In this document: piece by piece, positions 39,741-48,613 of the stretch
Position numbering within the stretch: the stretch's first letter is position 1
Layout of the letters: every line of letters starts with the position of its first letter
NCBI RefSeq assembly: GCF_015710975.1
Contig: NZ_CP049783.1
Coordinates: 5,776,001 to 5,840,000 of the forward strand
Reading direction: 5' to 3'
From: Paenibacillus polymyxa
GTDB lineage: Bacteria > Bacillota > Bacilli > Paenibacillales > Paenibacillaceae
Length of the DNA stretch: 64,000 nucleotides
Translations under genes and position numbers: made by a program
Notes under the pieces: model-generated
Databases searched by the model: none
What the model saw: the letters and a program-made list of their open reading frames with translations, nothing else
What the model was told of the DNA's origin: nothing

Positions 39741-39787
39741 AATTCAGCTACTTTTATGTGAATTCATTCTTCTTACATAGGAATTCA
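39741..39787. repeat. Phased AATTCA repeats upstream of fruR
   Basis: AATTCA occurs at 39741, 39761 and 39782, spaced 20 and 21 bp (two helical turns), with GAATTC also at 39696 and ATTCATTC near 39663. DNA-face phasing suggests a multimeric regulator site, possibly FruR. Confidence 0.35.
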
Positions 39788-39817
39788 GCAGTAAACGTTC
39801 AAAAACGTTCTGACACT

Positions 39818-40024
39818 TTAATATGCCCCATCATATCCCTTGCTCCCTACGGTCTGGATTGCTGTAGCTGTAATTCTCGATTCTTCAGCCAGCAAATCAT
39901 AAAACTTTCTTATGGCCTGGACGCGAGGGTCAGTGCTGCAAGCTTGGATTAACTCAACAAGAGCCATGACTGCGTGCATACCGCATTCATGGCTCACCTC
40001 ATTAGGATAAATATTCACCCTCAA
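39818..40024 (-). CDS. Possible small protein overlapping ankyrin gene end
   Basis: A minus-strand frame of up to 68 codons ending in VGSKGYDGAY. Its central part (VMALVELIQACSTDPRVQAI, then RKFYDLLAEES) looks like a helical protein. It overlaps the last 20 bp of the ankyrin-repeat gene, but only TTG or GTG codons and internal ATGs without a clear ribosome site are available as starts. It might be translated by coupling to the ankyrin gene, or be a remnant. Function unknown. Confidence 0.3.
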   Translation of the reverse strand: MRVNIYPNEVSHECGMHAVMALVELIQACSTDPRVQAIRKFYDLLAEESRITATAIQTVGSKGYDGAY

Positions 40025-41084
40025 TCATCTTCTCTAGATAATCTTCCGGCTGCGCAAGAAACTCAGCAAAGCTGCATACATCCGCATATTCTTGATGCTC
40101 CTCGTCATAATAACCAAGACACTTGTGCTTCGGATTCCACACCAAAAGGATATCCGAATAGTTATCTACGTTTAGAGACAATCGCAACAGCTTTTGCCGT
40201 CCCACCTTCATCTCAACCGTATCTATGAAAGAGAAGAACTCAACAAATTGGATACCTAAATCATTTTCTGGAAGATCCACACGGAGCTGATCTCCCATCA
40301 GAAAGGCTACAAGATCCTTAGGAAGCTTGTAGCTTTTTAAGGTATGTCGTTTATTCTCCAGATTATGAAACGCTGGTGGTTCCACAGACTTTAGATATTC
40401 GGCCATTTCCACGTTCTTATTGCTAACAGCAATCGTATATGCCCGATCTCCATCCTTTTCTGCCAGTGTCACATCAGCTCCATACTCTACCAGGTACTTA
40501 ACCATCGCAAAATCATTATTTCGTGCTGCCACAGTTAAAGGAGTCGCTTTATAGGGATATACCATATTAGGGGCATTGTAATTAATATCCGCACCATGCT
40601 CCAACAGTAGTGCCACGGTGTTCAGATCATGGTTACTAACTGCGTTGCGCAGCGTTGCCCCACCGTGCTGCTTTATATCGAGGCCAAGTTCGTGAATCAG
40701 CAAGATATTCTTTTTATTGCCATAATAGGCTTGCTCATAGGCACCGGCTTTGACCTGATTTTTTCCGTCCAGCTTGGCACCATGGGCCACCACATAGCGG
40801 ACAATTTCTTCTGAGCAGTAGCGAACAGCTGTTAAAAATGCGGGGCGATCTTTTGCATTGAGCTGAGCTCCCTGCTCCACCAACAGCTTCAACACATCCA
40901 ATCGCTCGCAAATAAGCGCAAGGTCTAATGGACTTAACGTCGAATATTTGCTGAGTTTAATTTCTTGTTCTATATCCCAGCCTTCGGTCAGCGCTTGGCG
41001 TAATGCCGATATATTGCCTTCTACAATATGCATTGCGATTTCTGGAAGAACGTCAAATTTGCCGATATCTTTTAATTGGATCAT
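40002..41084 (-). CDS. Ankyrin-repeat protein
   Basis: A 360-residue soluble protein. Residues about 10-235 hold six or so ankyrin repeats: LSPLDLALICERLDVLKLLVEQGAQLN, GATLRNAVSNHDLNTVALLLEHGADIN and ATPLTVAARNNDFAMVKYLVEYGADV are clear examples when read piecewise. A C-terminal domain of about 120 residues is strand-rich with no family I recognise (VEFFSFIDTVEMKVGRQKLL). Ankyrin repeats mediate protein binding; the partner is unknown. GAGGGT precedes the ATG. It is divergent from the Crp/Fnr-type regulator gene at 41282. Confidence 0.85.
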   Translation of the reverse strand: MIQLKDIGKFDVLPEIAMHIVEGNISALRQALTEGWDIEQEIKLSKYSTLSPLDLALICERLDVLKLLVEQGAQLNAKDRPAFLTAVRYCSEEIVRYVVAHGAKLDGKNQVKAGAYEQAYYGNKKNILLIHELGLDIKQHGGATLRNAVSNHDLNTVALLLEHGADINYNAPNMVYPYKATPLTVAARNNDFAMVKYLVEYGADVTLAEKDGDRAYTIAVSNKNVEMAEYLKSVEPPAFHNLENKRHTLKSYKLPKDLVAFLMGDQLRVDLPENDLGIQFVEFFSFIDTVEMKVGRQKLLRLSLNVDNYSDILLVWNPKHKCLGYYDEEHQEYADVCSFAEFLAQPEDYLEKMIEGEYLS

Positions 41085-41281
41085 CGTATACCCTCACTCT
41101 TTATGTATCTGCTATTCATGTACATCTATTTTATACCAATCTTCCGTTTACTTAAATCCGCCTGACTCCCCAGTTTATTGCTCACTCTAATGCAAACAAT
41201 TGAGAGTATAGGTGAATATGCCTTATAGAAGCTATAATTGTAGTTGATTCTTTATACTCGATGTAACGAAAAGGAGAACAT

Positions 41282-41956
41282 ATGAATAGCATTCAATACT
41301 TATCCCAATTCAATTTGCTGCATAGTCTCTCACGAGAAGATTTGATTGAAATGGATCAAATGACCTCCATTACGACTCTACCAAAAAATACATTTATTCA
41401 AACCCCAGATACCTTTTCCGAAGGGCTTTATTTTGTGAAGAAGGGAAAAGTACGTCTATATAAGCTAAATGCTGACGGGAAGCAATTTACTTTGGATATC
41501 CTCAATGAGGGGAATGTATTTGGTGAAATGGATATGATTTCATTAGGGACAAGGGATATGTATATAGAAACGATAGAAGAATGCGATATCTGCCGGATGG
41601 ACAAAGACCGGTTTGAGCATTTTTTAATACAACATCCCCGGTTTATGATGAACATGATCAAGGTGCTAAGTGACCGAATCTCAGGAATGAGCAGTCTGGC
41701 CCAGCATTTAGCCTTGGGAAATTTACAGGATAAAATTTTATATGTTCTTTTAAAATTATGCGATCAATTTGCCCTTCAAAGTCATGATGAGTATTACAAA
41801 ATTGATTTCCCGCTTTCTCACCAGGAAATAGCACATTTGGTTGGAGCCACCCGTGAGGCTGTAACAACCGCTCTACAGGAGCTCGTCAAAGAAAGGGTCA
41901 TTAAGACCGGCTTTAAGACAATTTACATCCATCGCCAAAAGCTAGCCAAGTTGTAA
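41282..41956 (+). CDS. Crp/Fnr-family transcriptional regulator
   Basis: A 224-residue regulator with an N-terminal cyclic-nucleotide-binding-like beta-roll (about 10-120, with GLYFVKKGKVRLYKLNADGK and GNVFGEMDMISLG), a dimerisation helix, and a C-terminal Crp winged helix-turn-helix (FPLSHQEIAHLVGATREAVT). The Arg typical of cAMP-binding Crp pockets is not evident, and there is no N-terminal Cys cluster for an FeS sensor as in Fnr, so the ligand is unknown. AAAAGGAG precedes the ATG. Possible targets are the divergent ankyrin gene or itself. Confidence 0.9.
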   Translation: MNSIQYLSQFNLLHSLSREDLIEMDQMTSITTLPKNTFIQTPDTFSEGLYFVKKGKVRLYKLNADGKQFTLDILNEGNVFGEMDMISLGTRDMYIETIEECDICRMDKDRFEHFLIQHPRFMMNMIKVLSDRISGMSSLAQHLALGNLQDKILYVLLKLCDQFALQSHDEYYKIDFPLSHQEIAHLVGATREAVTTALQELVKERVIKTGFKTIYIHRQKLAKL

Positions 41957-42031
41957 GCTACATTACATCTTTCCTCCTGACAAAAGAATTATCGTATACC
42001 TACCAGCAAATATACGATATGGAGTGATGAA

Positions 42032-42844
42032 ATGCTACACCGCAAAGGGGCTCGCAAAAGAACAGATATCCCTACTGATGTACTTCAATTGCTACAACAG
42101 GGACAACTTGAGACTGTGAATCTTACCGAATGGCTGGCTGTAGATCATATTGTACTTCTGCGGAACGCTCTTGATGAGTTTGGATTGCAGCGATCATTCA
42201 ATGTCTTCTTGACTGAATTGGATCATCTGAAGGAAAAAAAGATCATGAAAATAATACCCGCAATAGCACAAGCATGGCTTCATGTGTTTGAGCAACAAAC
42301 GTTAGAAGAGCGTACTCGTATCTTTGACGCGATGGCCTCTCATCTTTCAGATAGCATTCGCTGCTGGGCTGCCTACATCATCGGGGTAGATTCCCGTTTA
42401 AGTCTAGAAGAAAAATTAGCTGGTATTCGACCATTTGCAGCAGATTCCCATTTCGGAGTACGTGAAATTGCCTGGATGGCAATGAGAGAACCTATATCCT
42501 TGCAACTGGATGAGGCGCTTGTGCTGTTAAACAGCTGGATGCGAAACAAGGATGCTAACATACGTCGTTTTGCTATAGAATTAACCCGGCCACAAGGCGT
42601 TTGGGCCAAACACATCCCTGAACTAAAAGAACATCCCGAGTTAGCCCTTCCACTTTTGGAAGTGGTTCAATCTGACCCTGTCAAATATGTTCAAGACTCG
42701 GTGGGCAATTGGCTGAATGATGCCAGCAAAACTAACCCGGAATGGGTAATTCAGGTATGTGATACATGGCTGTTGGCTTCAGATACAAAGGAAACGAAGC
42801 GAATAGTAACTCGGGCACAAAGAAGCTTGAACAAAATGAAATAA
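42032..42844 (+). CDS. DNA-alkylation-repeat (AlkD/AlkC-like HEAT) protein
   Basis: A 270-residue all-helical HEAT-like repeat protein. Segments typical of the DNA alkylation repeat family are FAADSHFGVREIAWMAMREP, NIRRFAIELTRPQGVWAKHI and DPVKYVQDSVGNWLNDASKT. AlkC/AlkD glycosylases remove bulky or positively charged alkylated bases without base flipping. The catalytic Asp/Trp set cannot be fixed from the sequence alone, so the protein may be a glycosylase or only a DNA-binding relative. TGGAGTGATG precedes the ATG. Monocistronic by appearance, 75 bp after the Crp/Fnr gene. Confidence 0.8.
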   Translation: MLHRKGARKRTDIPTDVLQLLQQGQLETVNLTEWLAVDHIVLLRNALDEFGLQRSFNVFLTELDHLKEKKIMKIIPAIAQAWLHVFEQQTLEERTRIFDAMASHLSDSIRCWAAYIIGVDSRLSLEEKLAGIRPFAADSHFGVREIAWMAMREPISLQLDEALVLLNSWMRNKDANIRRFAIELTRPQGVWAKHIPELKEHPELALPLLEVVQSDPVKYVQDSVGNWLNDASKTNPEWVIQVCDTWLLASDTKETKRIVTRAQRSLNKMK

Positions 42845-42933
42845 TCTGGAGACTCCTCCCCATCCAATCCATAGCTAGAATATTTACATAAACTATGAGA
42901 TACATCTGGAATATTAGGAATGGAGGAATTCCT

Positions 42934-43344
42934 ATGTCTATTATCCGAATCTATCTGGAAGCAGACAGTGTTGTATCTGGGAACATTGCGATCACCACGA
43001 ATATAAATGTCACTCCAATTGTCAATCGGTACACAGCCGTTGTTGTGCTCGGCAACATCCTAGGGGGAGTGACCACCATCCCGGCACAAAATTTTACGAA
43101 TGATAGTGGGACTTCAGTTGCGGCAAACAGTCTGCTGGTTCCGACCAGTAACGGTTACTACAATGTATTTGTGAATGGAACGTTGCAGCGAGGCGGATTA
43201 ACGACACTTTCTCCTACTAATCTAATCATAAATACTGGCTTGTTAGTTGGCGCTACCGTAGTTATTGAGGTGATCAATTTCAACACCAGCGCTTCCTCAA
43301 CATCTGTCAACAACGTCACCGTAACGACCACAATAAGCGACTGA
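42934..43344 (+). CDS. DUF4183-like beta-rich protein, possibly spore or cell-surface associated
   Basis: A 136-residue Thr-, Val- and Asn-rich protein with repeated strands (IAITTNINVTPIVNRYTAVV; GYYNVFVNGTLQRGGLTTLS; VVIEVINFNTSAS). The YNVFVNGTLQ element resembles DUF4183 proteins, which are common in Bacillus and Paenibacillus, often near collagen-like exosporium proteins. No signal peptide is present, consistent with assembly from the mother cell if it is a spore protein (inferred). ATG 42934 follows a strong GGAGG. The frame extends 13 codons upstream without a ribosome site. Confidence 0.7.
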   Translation: MSIIRIYLEADSVVSGNIAITTNINVTPIVNRYTAVVVLGNILGGVTTIPAQNFTNDSGTSVAANSLLVPTSNGYYNVFVNGTLQRGGLTTLSPTNLIINTGLLVGATVVIEVINFNTSASSTSVNNVTVTTTISD

Positions 43345-43443
43345 AGGAAAACTATCGCAAATTCCACTTAAAAAAACGCCAAACACAGGGCTTCTCCTTG
43401 ATGAATACAGATGGTTTTTCCCGTTACACAATTAAAAAAAATT

Positions 43444-45138
43444 TTAAATCTTGAAGTTCTCTACAAGTACCTGAAGCTTCTCGGCCAGTGATGAGAGGAG
43501 CTCTGCGGAGGATTCCACTTCTTGCATAGCAACAAGCTGTTGCTCTGAAGAAGCCGATAGAGATTCTGCCCCTTTAGCTGTATGGTTAGAGACGAGCACG
43601 GTATTCTGAATGGCTTGAACGAGCCCTTCAGAGATCAGTGCCAGATCCCGAACTGTAGCTGATATTTGCTCGCTTTGGGAAGAGACATCAGAAACGGAGG
43701 CTTCAATCTCGGAGAAGGAACGTCCGGCCGATATAATCAACGCTTTCCCTTGCAGCATTTCGTCCGTGGAACGCTTCACAGTTTGTCCCGCCTTGTCCAT
43801 TTGGGCGATAATCAAACTGATCAGCTCACTAACTTGTGTGGCGGATGTGGCTGAACGTTCGGCCAACTTGCGGACAGAGTCAGCGACAACGACAAAGCCC
43901 CTGCCTTCTTCTCCAGCGCGGGCAGCTTCTATCGCTGCATTTAGAGATAGTAAGTTAGTCTCCTCGGCAATACTGGCGATGGTGCCGACAATGTTCTCAA
44001 TCTCCTTGGAGTGGCTGCCAAGCGTATTAATAATGCTTGAGAGATCGCCGATACTTTCACTCACAACTCCCATTTGGGAGGTGGTGGAATCCATCGATTC
44101 CCGACCAAGATGCGCTTTCTGGACATTATCGACTGCCTTGTTCCTTGCGATGTCTGCATTGCCCGCAATATCGCTGATGAAGCGAGATATATCCTGAACC
44201 GCTTTGTAGCTTTCTTCTAGATTCTGTAATTGGGTATGCGCCCCATCTGTTAGCTCAATCGTAACATTCACGCTGTGCTCCCCAGCACGGTTCGTTGCCT
44301 GTGCGCTGGCTGACAACTCCTGAGAGGAAGAAGCGACCAGTATAGAGGTGTCATTGACCTGAGTGATCAGGTTGCGTAAATTCATTGTCATATCGTTGAA
44401 GTCGCGGGCCAGAGTCCCGATTTCATCCTTGCTTTTGAAAAGAAGTGGTTCATGGGTAAGATCGCCCTTGGTAATGGTATTCACAGAGGCTGACAGCTTG
44501 GTAAGCGGACTTACCATATGGCGAATCAACAGGTAAGCAACAAGGATAGCCACGATAAAAATAGAACCGCCAATAATAAAGGGATGAACAATAATATCCA
44601 ACGTCCGTTCCTGAATTAATGAGCCGTCAAAATTGATGGCCATCAGTGCAACAATGGGCTTGGTGGGATCATGATCCTGGTAAATGGGACCATAACCAGT
44701 TTTAAGCGAGGTTCCTTCATATGTATAAACCTTGGAATATGCTGAATGCTTCATCGTAGTTATCATTTCTTTGTCTTCATCCGTGAAATAGAAGGAATCG
44801 CCAGCTTGGTAGCCTCTTTGCTTGAGGTTGGCGTCGGCGGCCAGAATTTTTCCATCTAAAGACATGATGAAAGCCTCTTTAAAAATAGGCTTATGTGCTA
44901 CGATCCAGCCAATTCGCTTTTCAATGGCAGTAAGTTTGCTCTTATCTCCACTGGCCAGACCCGATATATCCGCGGGATCTATAAGACCTGTCGTAATATT
45001 GGCGCAGCCCACCAGCTCGATCCCTGCAGCTTCATCCACTTGATGGTAAGCGGTACGATATCCGAAGTATCCAATGGAGGAGCCTACGAGGAGGAACATG
45101 ATGAGCATCATCCAGGTTAATTTTGTTGCGAGCTTCAT
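43444..45138 (-). CDS. Methyl-accepting chemotaxis protein
   Basis: A 564-residue transmembrane chemoreceptor. TM1 is about residues 10-30 ([19 protein letters not shown]). An extracellular sensor of about 150 residues follows, probably a single Cache-type domain ([20 protein letters not shown]). TM2 is near residue 190 ([18 protein letters not shown]). Then come HAMP ([20 protein letters not shown]) and a cytoplasmic signalling hairpin with the conserved tip [23 protein letters not shown] 45138 is preferred over GTG 45192, which has no ribosome site and would place 18 polar residues before TM1. Ligand unknown. Confidence 0.93.
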   Translation of the reverse strand: MKLATKLTWMMLIMFLLVGSSIGYFGYRTAYHQVDEAAGIELVGCANITTGLIDPADISGLASGDKSKLTAIEKRIGWIVAHKPIFKEAFIMSLDGKILAADANLKQRGYQAGDSFYFTDEDKEMITTMKHSAYSKVYTYEGTSLKTGYGPIYQDHDPTKPIVALMAINFDGSLIQERTLDIIVHPFIIGGSIFIVAILVAYLLIRHMVSPLTKLSASVNTITKGDLTHEPLLFKSKDEIGTLARDFNDMTMNLRNLITQVNDTSILVASSSQELSASAQATNRAGEHSVNVTIELTDGAHTQLQNLEESYKAVQDISRFISDIAGNADIARNKAVDNVQKAHLGRESMDSTTSQMGVVSESIGDLSSIINTLGSHSKEIENIVGTIASIAEETNLLSLNAAIEAARAGEEGRGFVVVADSVRKLAERSATSATQVSELISLIIAQMDKAGQTVKRSTDEMLQGKALIISAGRSFSEIEASVSDVSSQSEQISATVRDLALISEGLVQAIQNTVLVSNHTAKGAESLSASSEQQLVAMQEVESSAELLSSLAEKLQVLVENFKI

Positions 45139-45370
45139 TATTTGAACCACCAATCCTGACTCTAATAAATTTTTATGACAATCAGTTTTCACTGCTACGA
45201 TTATAGCCTATCAACACTTACTAATAATATGGCATTCCAGTGTCGGAATATGTCGTTTTATGTGAGATTTGTCGCTGTTTTTTGTAAACGGGAACGTTGC
45301 AGCGCAGTCGTTCATGACACCATGATAACTACCAATAAGGGACTGATGTAAAAGCCTACATAAAATACGA

Positions 45371-45419
45371 TAAAAAACCGCTAAACACAGAGGTTTACCC
45401 TTGTCTTTAGCGGTCTATT
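45371..45419. terminator. Terminator of the AAAACCGC(T/C)AAACAC repeat type
   Basis: AAAAAACCGCTAAACACAGAGG and the 3' arm TTGTCTTTAGCGGT form a hairpin followed by a T-rich stretch. It lies downstream of the minus-strand AraC-lipoprotein gene, about 60 bp after its stop. Confidence 0.65.
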
Positions 45420-45481
45420 TTTCTATCAATCAAGTTATTCCATCAGGAAAATGCACCGATTTGTTTAAGCTACATCCAGTT

Positions 45482-46507
45482 TTATTTTTTGTGGGCTAAT
45501 AAGAGATTAACTATAGTGTCCAGTTGAAGCTCCAGCGAATAGGGATCTTCCATCACAAACTCATCCCCTTTATCGCTGAATGAACCGTACATGTACACCT
45601 GTCCTTTTTTTACAGCCGGAAGACCCTTCCATAGCTCACTATGTAGAATCTGATTGGCCCCTTCATCTTCTGAGCCATATACAAAGATGTGATCTCCCAT
45701 ATACTCGGGTAAAACCTCAAGCGAAATATTTTCAAATCCTTCTTTCATATTCAATGCTTTCTTAGTGGGTGGCAGCTGTAGCATTTGATATATGGTTGGA
45801 CTTCCGTAGTTACCGCCTTTCGCCGCTAAAACATAGATTGATTTATTGGCGACTTGTACGATCGAAACCGTCTCTCCATCTTTAATAATACCGTCAATTT
45901 TAGTTCTAGCCTCTGCAACTTTCTTCTCATATTCAGTAATCCACTGCTCGGCTTCTTTCTGCTTACCAAATATTTCACTGATTCTGCGGAATTTATCCAG
46001 TGGTCCCGCTGTAGATTCACCCTCCCAATACGGCAGGAACACAGTCGTTCCTACTTTCTGGTAGCTGTCGATGTTCTTTTCAATTGAGCCGATAATTAAA
46101 TCCGGTTGCAGTACGGTCAGCTCCTCCAAATCCATAGGAAAATCCCCAAGATCTTTGATTCCGGCTAACTTCTCTTTGGGATATCCCGATTGATCAATCC
46201 AAGCCTCATTCAACATAAAGCTTCTGACCCCTACAGGTATAATCCCCAGTTTTAAAAGATGACCCATATACTGATCCGATGCTACTCGTTTCGGGTTAGC
46301 AGGTACTTCCACATCGCCTTTTAGTGTCTTAACCGTTCTGGTCTGTGCTTGTACTGCCGCTTGTCCATCGCTGTTGGATGATGTCGCTGTATGATTGGCT
46401 TTCGTTTGCGAGCTTCCATTTGTATTCGTCGGAGCTGAGCAGGCTCCCAGCATCAATGATAAGCACAACATGATCATCATTGCTGTAATTTTGCCTCTTC
46501 CGTGCAT
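45482..46507 (-). CDS. Iron-siderophore substrate-binding lipoprotein (internal start)
   Basis: An independent start at ATG 46507 is likely. It is preceded by AAAGGGG at about 9 nt and, upstream, by a 19-bp Fur-like palindrome and a TATACT box. It gives a 341-residue lipoprotein: MHGRGKITAMMIMLCLSLML then GAC (lipidated Cys23), an Asn/Ser/Thr-rich linker, and a class III binding protein (PANPKRVASDQYMGHLLKLG; LEELTVLQPDLIIGS). It would capture ferric siderophore for an ABC importer that is not encoded nearby. It shares its frame with the AraC regulator described in the preceding entry. Confidence 0.8.
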   Translation of the reverse strand: MHGRGKITAMMIMLCLSLMLGACSAPTNTNGSSQTKANHTATSSNSDGQAAVQAQTRTVKTLKGDVEVPANPKRVASDQYMGHLLKLGIIPVGVRSFMLNEAWIDQSGYPKEKLAGIKDLGDFPMDLEELTVLQPDLIIGSIEKNIDSYQKVGTTVFLPYWEGESTAGPLDKFRRISEIFGKQKEAEQWITEYEKKVAEARTKIDGIIKDGETVSIVQVANKSIYVLAAKGGNYGSPTIYQMLQLPPTKKALNMKEGFENISLEVLPEYMGDHIFVYGSEDEGANQILHSELWKGLPAVKKGQVYMYGSFSDKGDEFVMEDPYSLELQLDTIVNLLLAHKK

Positions 46508-47464
46508 GAATAAATCCCCTTTCGCATGATACCGATATTGATAATCAATATCAGTATAACGGGTGAAAGCTGTCCGCTGAAGGGCATATTTAAACTTCGT
46601 TTGGGGCATATCCTGATCTTGCGCCTGAATATGCTGCTGCCGTTCTTTTTTGAATCGTACAGGAGATAGTCCCTTATATTTCTTGAAGCTGCGACTTAAT
46701 GAATGAGCATCTGGATATCCCACACGCTCTGCGATCTCCTGCAAAGTGGCATCCGTCTGCATTAGCAGCTCTGCCGCTCGATTTGCCCGTATCTGGCCCA
46801 AGTAATGAATTGGACTGGTATGCATTTTACTTTTGAACAGCCTTGATAAATGTCCGCTACTGCACTCTAGCTCCTCCGCAATGGACTCTAGTGTTATAGA
46901 CCGACTAAAATGCTCACAAATATAAGTTACAGCTTGCGCTACCAAGTCAGGCTTAAGGGACTGAATGCCTTGTCGATCCAATTGATGTAACAATTCGAAG
47001 ACAAAATGATGAAATAAAGCTTTGACGTGCAGTTTACCAAGTCCCGATCCCTTATGCCATTCTTGCTCCAACAGCTTCACTTTATCATACAGGGGCAGCG
47101 GGTAATGAGGTGCGAAAGCATACTGATTCTGAAAAGGATTTCCCTTTTCCAGCAATTGTGCGATCTCCTTCCGACCAGGTAGGGCCAAAGTTGCCTTGTA
47201 CAGAATGATGTAATATTCAAGCACATCCTCCGTCATGACGCTCAGGCACATTCCTTTTCCCCCATGCAGGACATGAAAACGATCCACCCTATGAACACTG
47301 CCATCTAACCATACCCGCGCACTTCCGCGTACAGTATATAAAAACGCACTGACCGGAAGTCTGTAGTTTCGCATTTCTTCCCCTTTATCCATTTTCTTAT
47401 GGCGAACATCCATCACTTGTATAAACACATGATTCCACAATAAAATGTGATCGTTCAACTTCAT
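45482..47464 (-). CDS. AraC-type regulator read in frame into a siderophore-binding lipoprotein
   Basis: One open frame of 660 codons. Residues 1-275 are an AraC-family regulator: an N-terminal cupin-like domain, then two helix-turn-helix motifs (ITLESIAEELECSSGHLSRL; TLQEIAERVGYPDAHSLSRS). Residues from 320 form a FeuA/FhuD-type iron-siderophore-binding protein with its own lipoprotein signal (LCLSLMLGACS, lipobox Cys342) and VPANPKRVASDQYMG. Btr-like AraC-binding-protein fusions are known, but they lack an internal export signal. The linker (276-319) is encoded by DNA that looks like a promoter, Fur box and ribosome site, so two genes seem to have joined by loss of a stop codon. GGGTGAG precedes the first ATG. 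Confidence 0.85.
   Translation of the reverse strand: MKLNDHILLWNHVFIQVMDVRHKKMDKGEEMRNYRLPVSAFLYTVRGSARVWLDGSVHRVDRFHVLHGGKGMCLSVMTEDVLEYYIILYKATLALPGRKEIAQLLEKGNPFQNQYAFAPHYPLPLYDKVKLLEQEWHKGSGLGKLHVKALFHHFVFELLHQLDRQGIQSLKPDLVAQAVTYICEHFSRSITLESIAEELECSSGHLSRLFKSKMHTSPIHYLGQIRANRAAELLMQTDATLQEIAERVGYPDAHSLSRSFKKYKGLSPVRFKKERQQHIQAQDQDMPQTKFKYALQRTAFTRYTDIDYQYRYHAKGDLFMHGRGKITAMMIMLCLSLMLGACSAPTNTNGSSQTKANHTATSSNSDGQAAVQAQTRTVKTLKGDVEVPANPKRVASDQYMGHLLKLGIIPVGVRSFMLNEAWIDQSGYPKEKLAGIKDLGDFPMDLEELTVLQPDLIIGSIEKNIDSYQKVGTTVFLPYWEGESTAGPLDKFRRISEIFGKQKEAEQWITEYEKKVAEARTKIDGIIKDGETVSIVQVANKSIYVLAAKGGNYGSPTIYQMLQLPPTKKALNMKEGFENISLEVLPEYMGDHIFVYGSEDEGANQILHSELWKGLPAVKKGQVYMYGSFSDKGDEFVMEDPYSLELQLDTIVNLLLAHKK
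46534..46552. promoter_or_regulatory. Fur box inside the AraC-lipoprotein frame
   Basis: GATATTGAT-A-ATCAATATC is a perfect 9-1-9 palindrome, 17 of 19 identical to the classical Fur box. It overlaps the region just downstream of a TATACT element (46558-46553, minus strand) and lies 27 bp before ATG 46507. Confidence 0.8.
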
Positions 47465-47498
47465 TACTACCGCTCACCCCCTATCCAAATATAAGAAA

Positions 47499-47527
47499 AA
47501 GCCCTGTAAAGGGCTATCTTTTTTTGT
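47499..47527 (-). terminator. Terminator of the radical SAM gene
   Basis: On the minus strand AGCCCT-TTAC-AGGGCT is followed by TTTTTC, located between the radical SAM gene and the AraC-type gene. Confidence 0.8.
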
Positions 47528-47565
47528 AAACCATTCAATTGTCGCTTGGCTTTCCACCGATATGA

Positions 47566-48444
47566 TTAGGTTCCAAATCGTTTGCGATAACCACACTTTC
47601 GGCACAACTCTTCCACTGCTTCTCTCTTGGAGAATCCAAAGTACAGACGGTTTGCACGCTCACCTTCCACGATCTCGGAAAAAGTTTGCTCATGCACATT
47701 TCCTAAATTAATGACGCCTTCTCCATCAAGACAGCAAGGGACCACTGTTCCATCCACCAAAACCGCCGCTTGACTGCGAAGCGCATGACAAAAGCCTTTT
47801 CCGTCATCTTCTGGTGCACTCAGGCTAGGCCATTCAAATTCGTAGTCTTGATTCAAATATACATTGGGGGCGATTTTGACCCCACTGCCCGGCATTACTT
47901 TTTCTTCAATCCGATAGTCCAGCCCAAACTCTTGCTCCAATTGCTCCAGTGTCTCGCGGTTGCGCTGACGTTGCACATTAGTCAAATTATCTTGAGTCAG
48001 GTTCCAGAGACGGAATGAAATAATGACATTGTGCTTCACAGCTTCTCTGACAAACGTGAAAATATGACCCAAATAACCTTCTCGATCCACAGAACCTTCA
48101 TGCCCGTCAAAACTATGAAGAGAAAAGTTCATCTGCCGTAATGCCGGCTGACCAAGCAGCTTATGTCCGGTCTTCGGCAGCAAGGTACCATTGGTGGTAA
48201 TGTTGACCTTTAAGCCTTTCTCATGCGCACTCTCCAGCAAAAGATCAATTTTGGGATGGAGCAAAGGCTCTCCTTTGACATGCAGATAAATGTAATCCGT
48301 ATGCGGCTTGACCTGATCAAGCACATTCCGAAAGACTTCCGGATCAATAAATTTTTTGACACGTTGTGTCTGAGGGCAAAAACTGCATGCAAGATTGCAA
48401 ATGCTTGTTATCTCAATGTATACCTTCTTAAATGTCTTCAACAT
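47566..48444 (-). CDS. Radical SAM/SPASM-domain protein
   Basis: A 292-residue radical SAM enzyme. The CxxxCxxC cluster is in TSICNLACSFCPQTQ near residues 16-23, followed by LHVKGEPLLHPKI (the GGEP equivalent) and NITTNGTLLP. A C-terminal SPASM-like region carries extra cysteines (CHALRSQAAVLVDGTVVPCC, then CRKCGYRKR) for an auxiliary FeS cluster. SPASM proteins often modify peptides or proteins, but no precursor peptide gene is visible beside it. Its substrate is unknown. The start is ATG 48444 with no strong ribosome site (GGGGAAATT). It is divergent from the MerR operon. Confidence 0.88.
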   Translation of the reverse strand: MLKTFKKVYIEITSICNLACSFCPQTQRVKKFIDPEVFRNVLDQVKPHTDYIYLHVKGEPLLHPKIDLLLESAHEKGLKVNITTNGTLLPKTGHKLLGQPALRQMNFSLHSFDGHEGSVDREGYLGHIFTFVREAVKHNVIISFRLWNLTQDNLTNVQRQRNRETLEQLEQEFGLDYRIEEKVMPGSGVKIAPNVYLNQDYEFEWPSLSAPEDDGKGFCHALRSQAAVLVDGTVVPCCLDGEGVINLGNVHEQTFSEIVEGERANRLYFGFSKREAVEELCRKCGYRKRFGT

Positions 48445-48548
48445 AATTTCCCCATTCTAACCTTCATCCTGAACATTTGGTTTATGCTCACTAATCTTAT
48501 GATTATAACGGGTTATGAACGAGAGGTAAACTCTGCGGTTATTTTCTA

Positions 48549-48579
48549 TTGACCTTAGGTCTGACCTAAGGTTTATAGT
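48549..48579 (+). promoter_or_regulatory. MerR-type promoter with 19-bp spacer and dyad
   Basis: TTGACC (48549-48554) and TATAGT (48574-48579) are separated by exactly 19 bp. The spacer holds the dyad CCTTAGG-TCTGA-CCTAAGG (48553-48571). This is the classical MerR architecture, in which the activator twists an over-long spacer. Confidence 0.9.
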
Positions 48580-48613
48580 GAAGTTATTCAATTATCAAGA
48601 AGGAGACCTGTCA

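Noticed and set aside
47566..48444. Ribosomally synthesised modified-peptide cluster around the radical SAM/SPASM gene
   Set aside because: No small precursor peptide gene, transporter or peptidase is adjacent; the neighbours are an AraC-type gene and a MerR operon.
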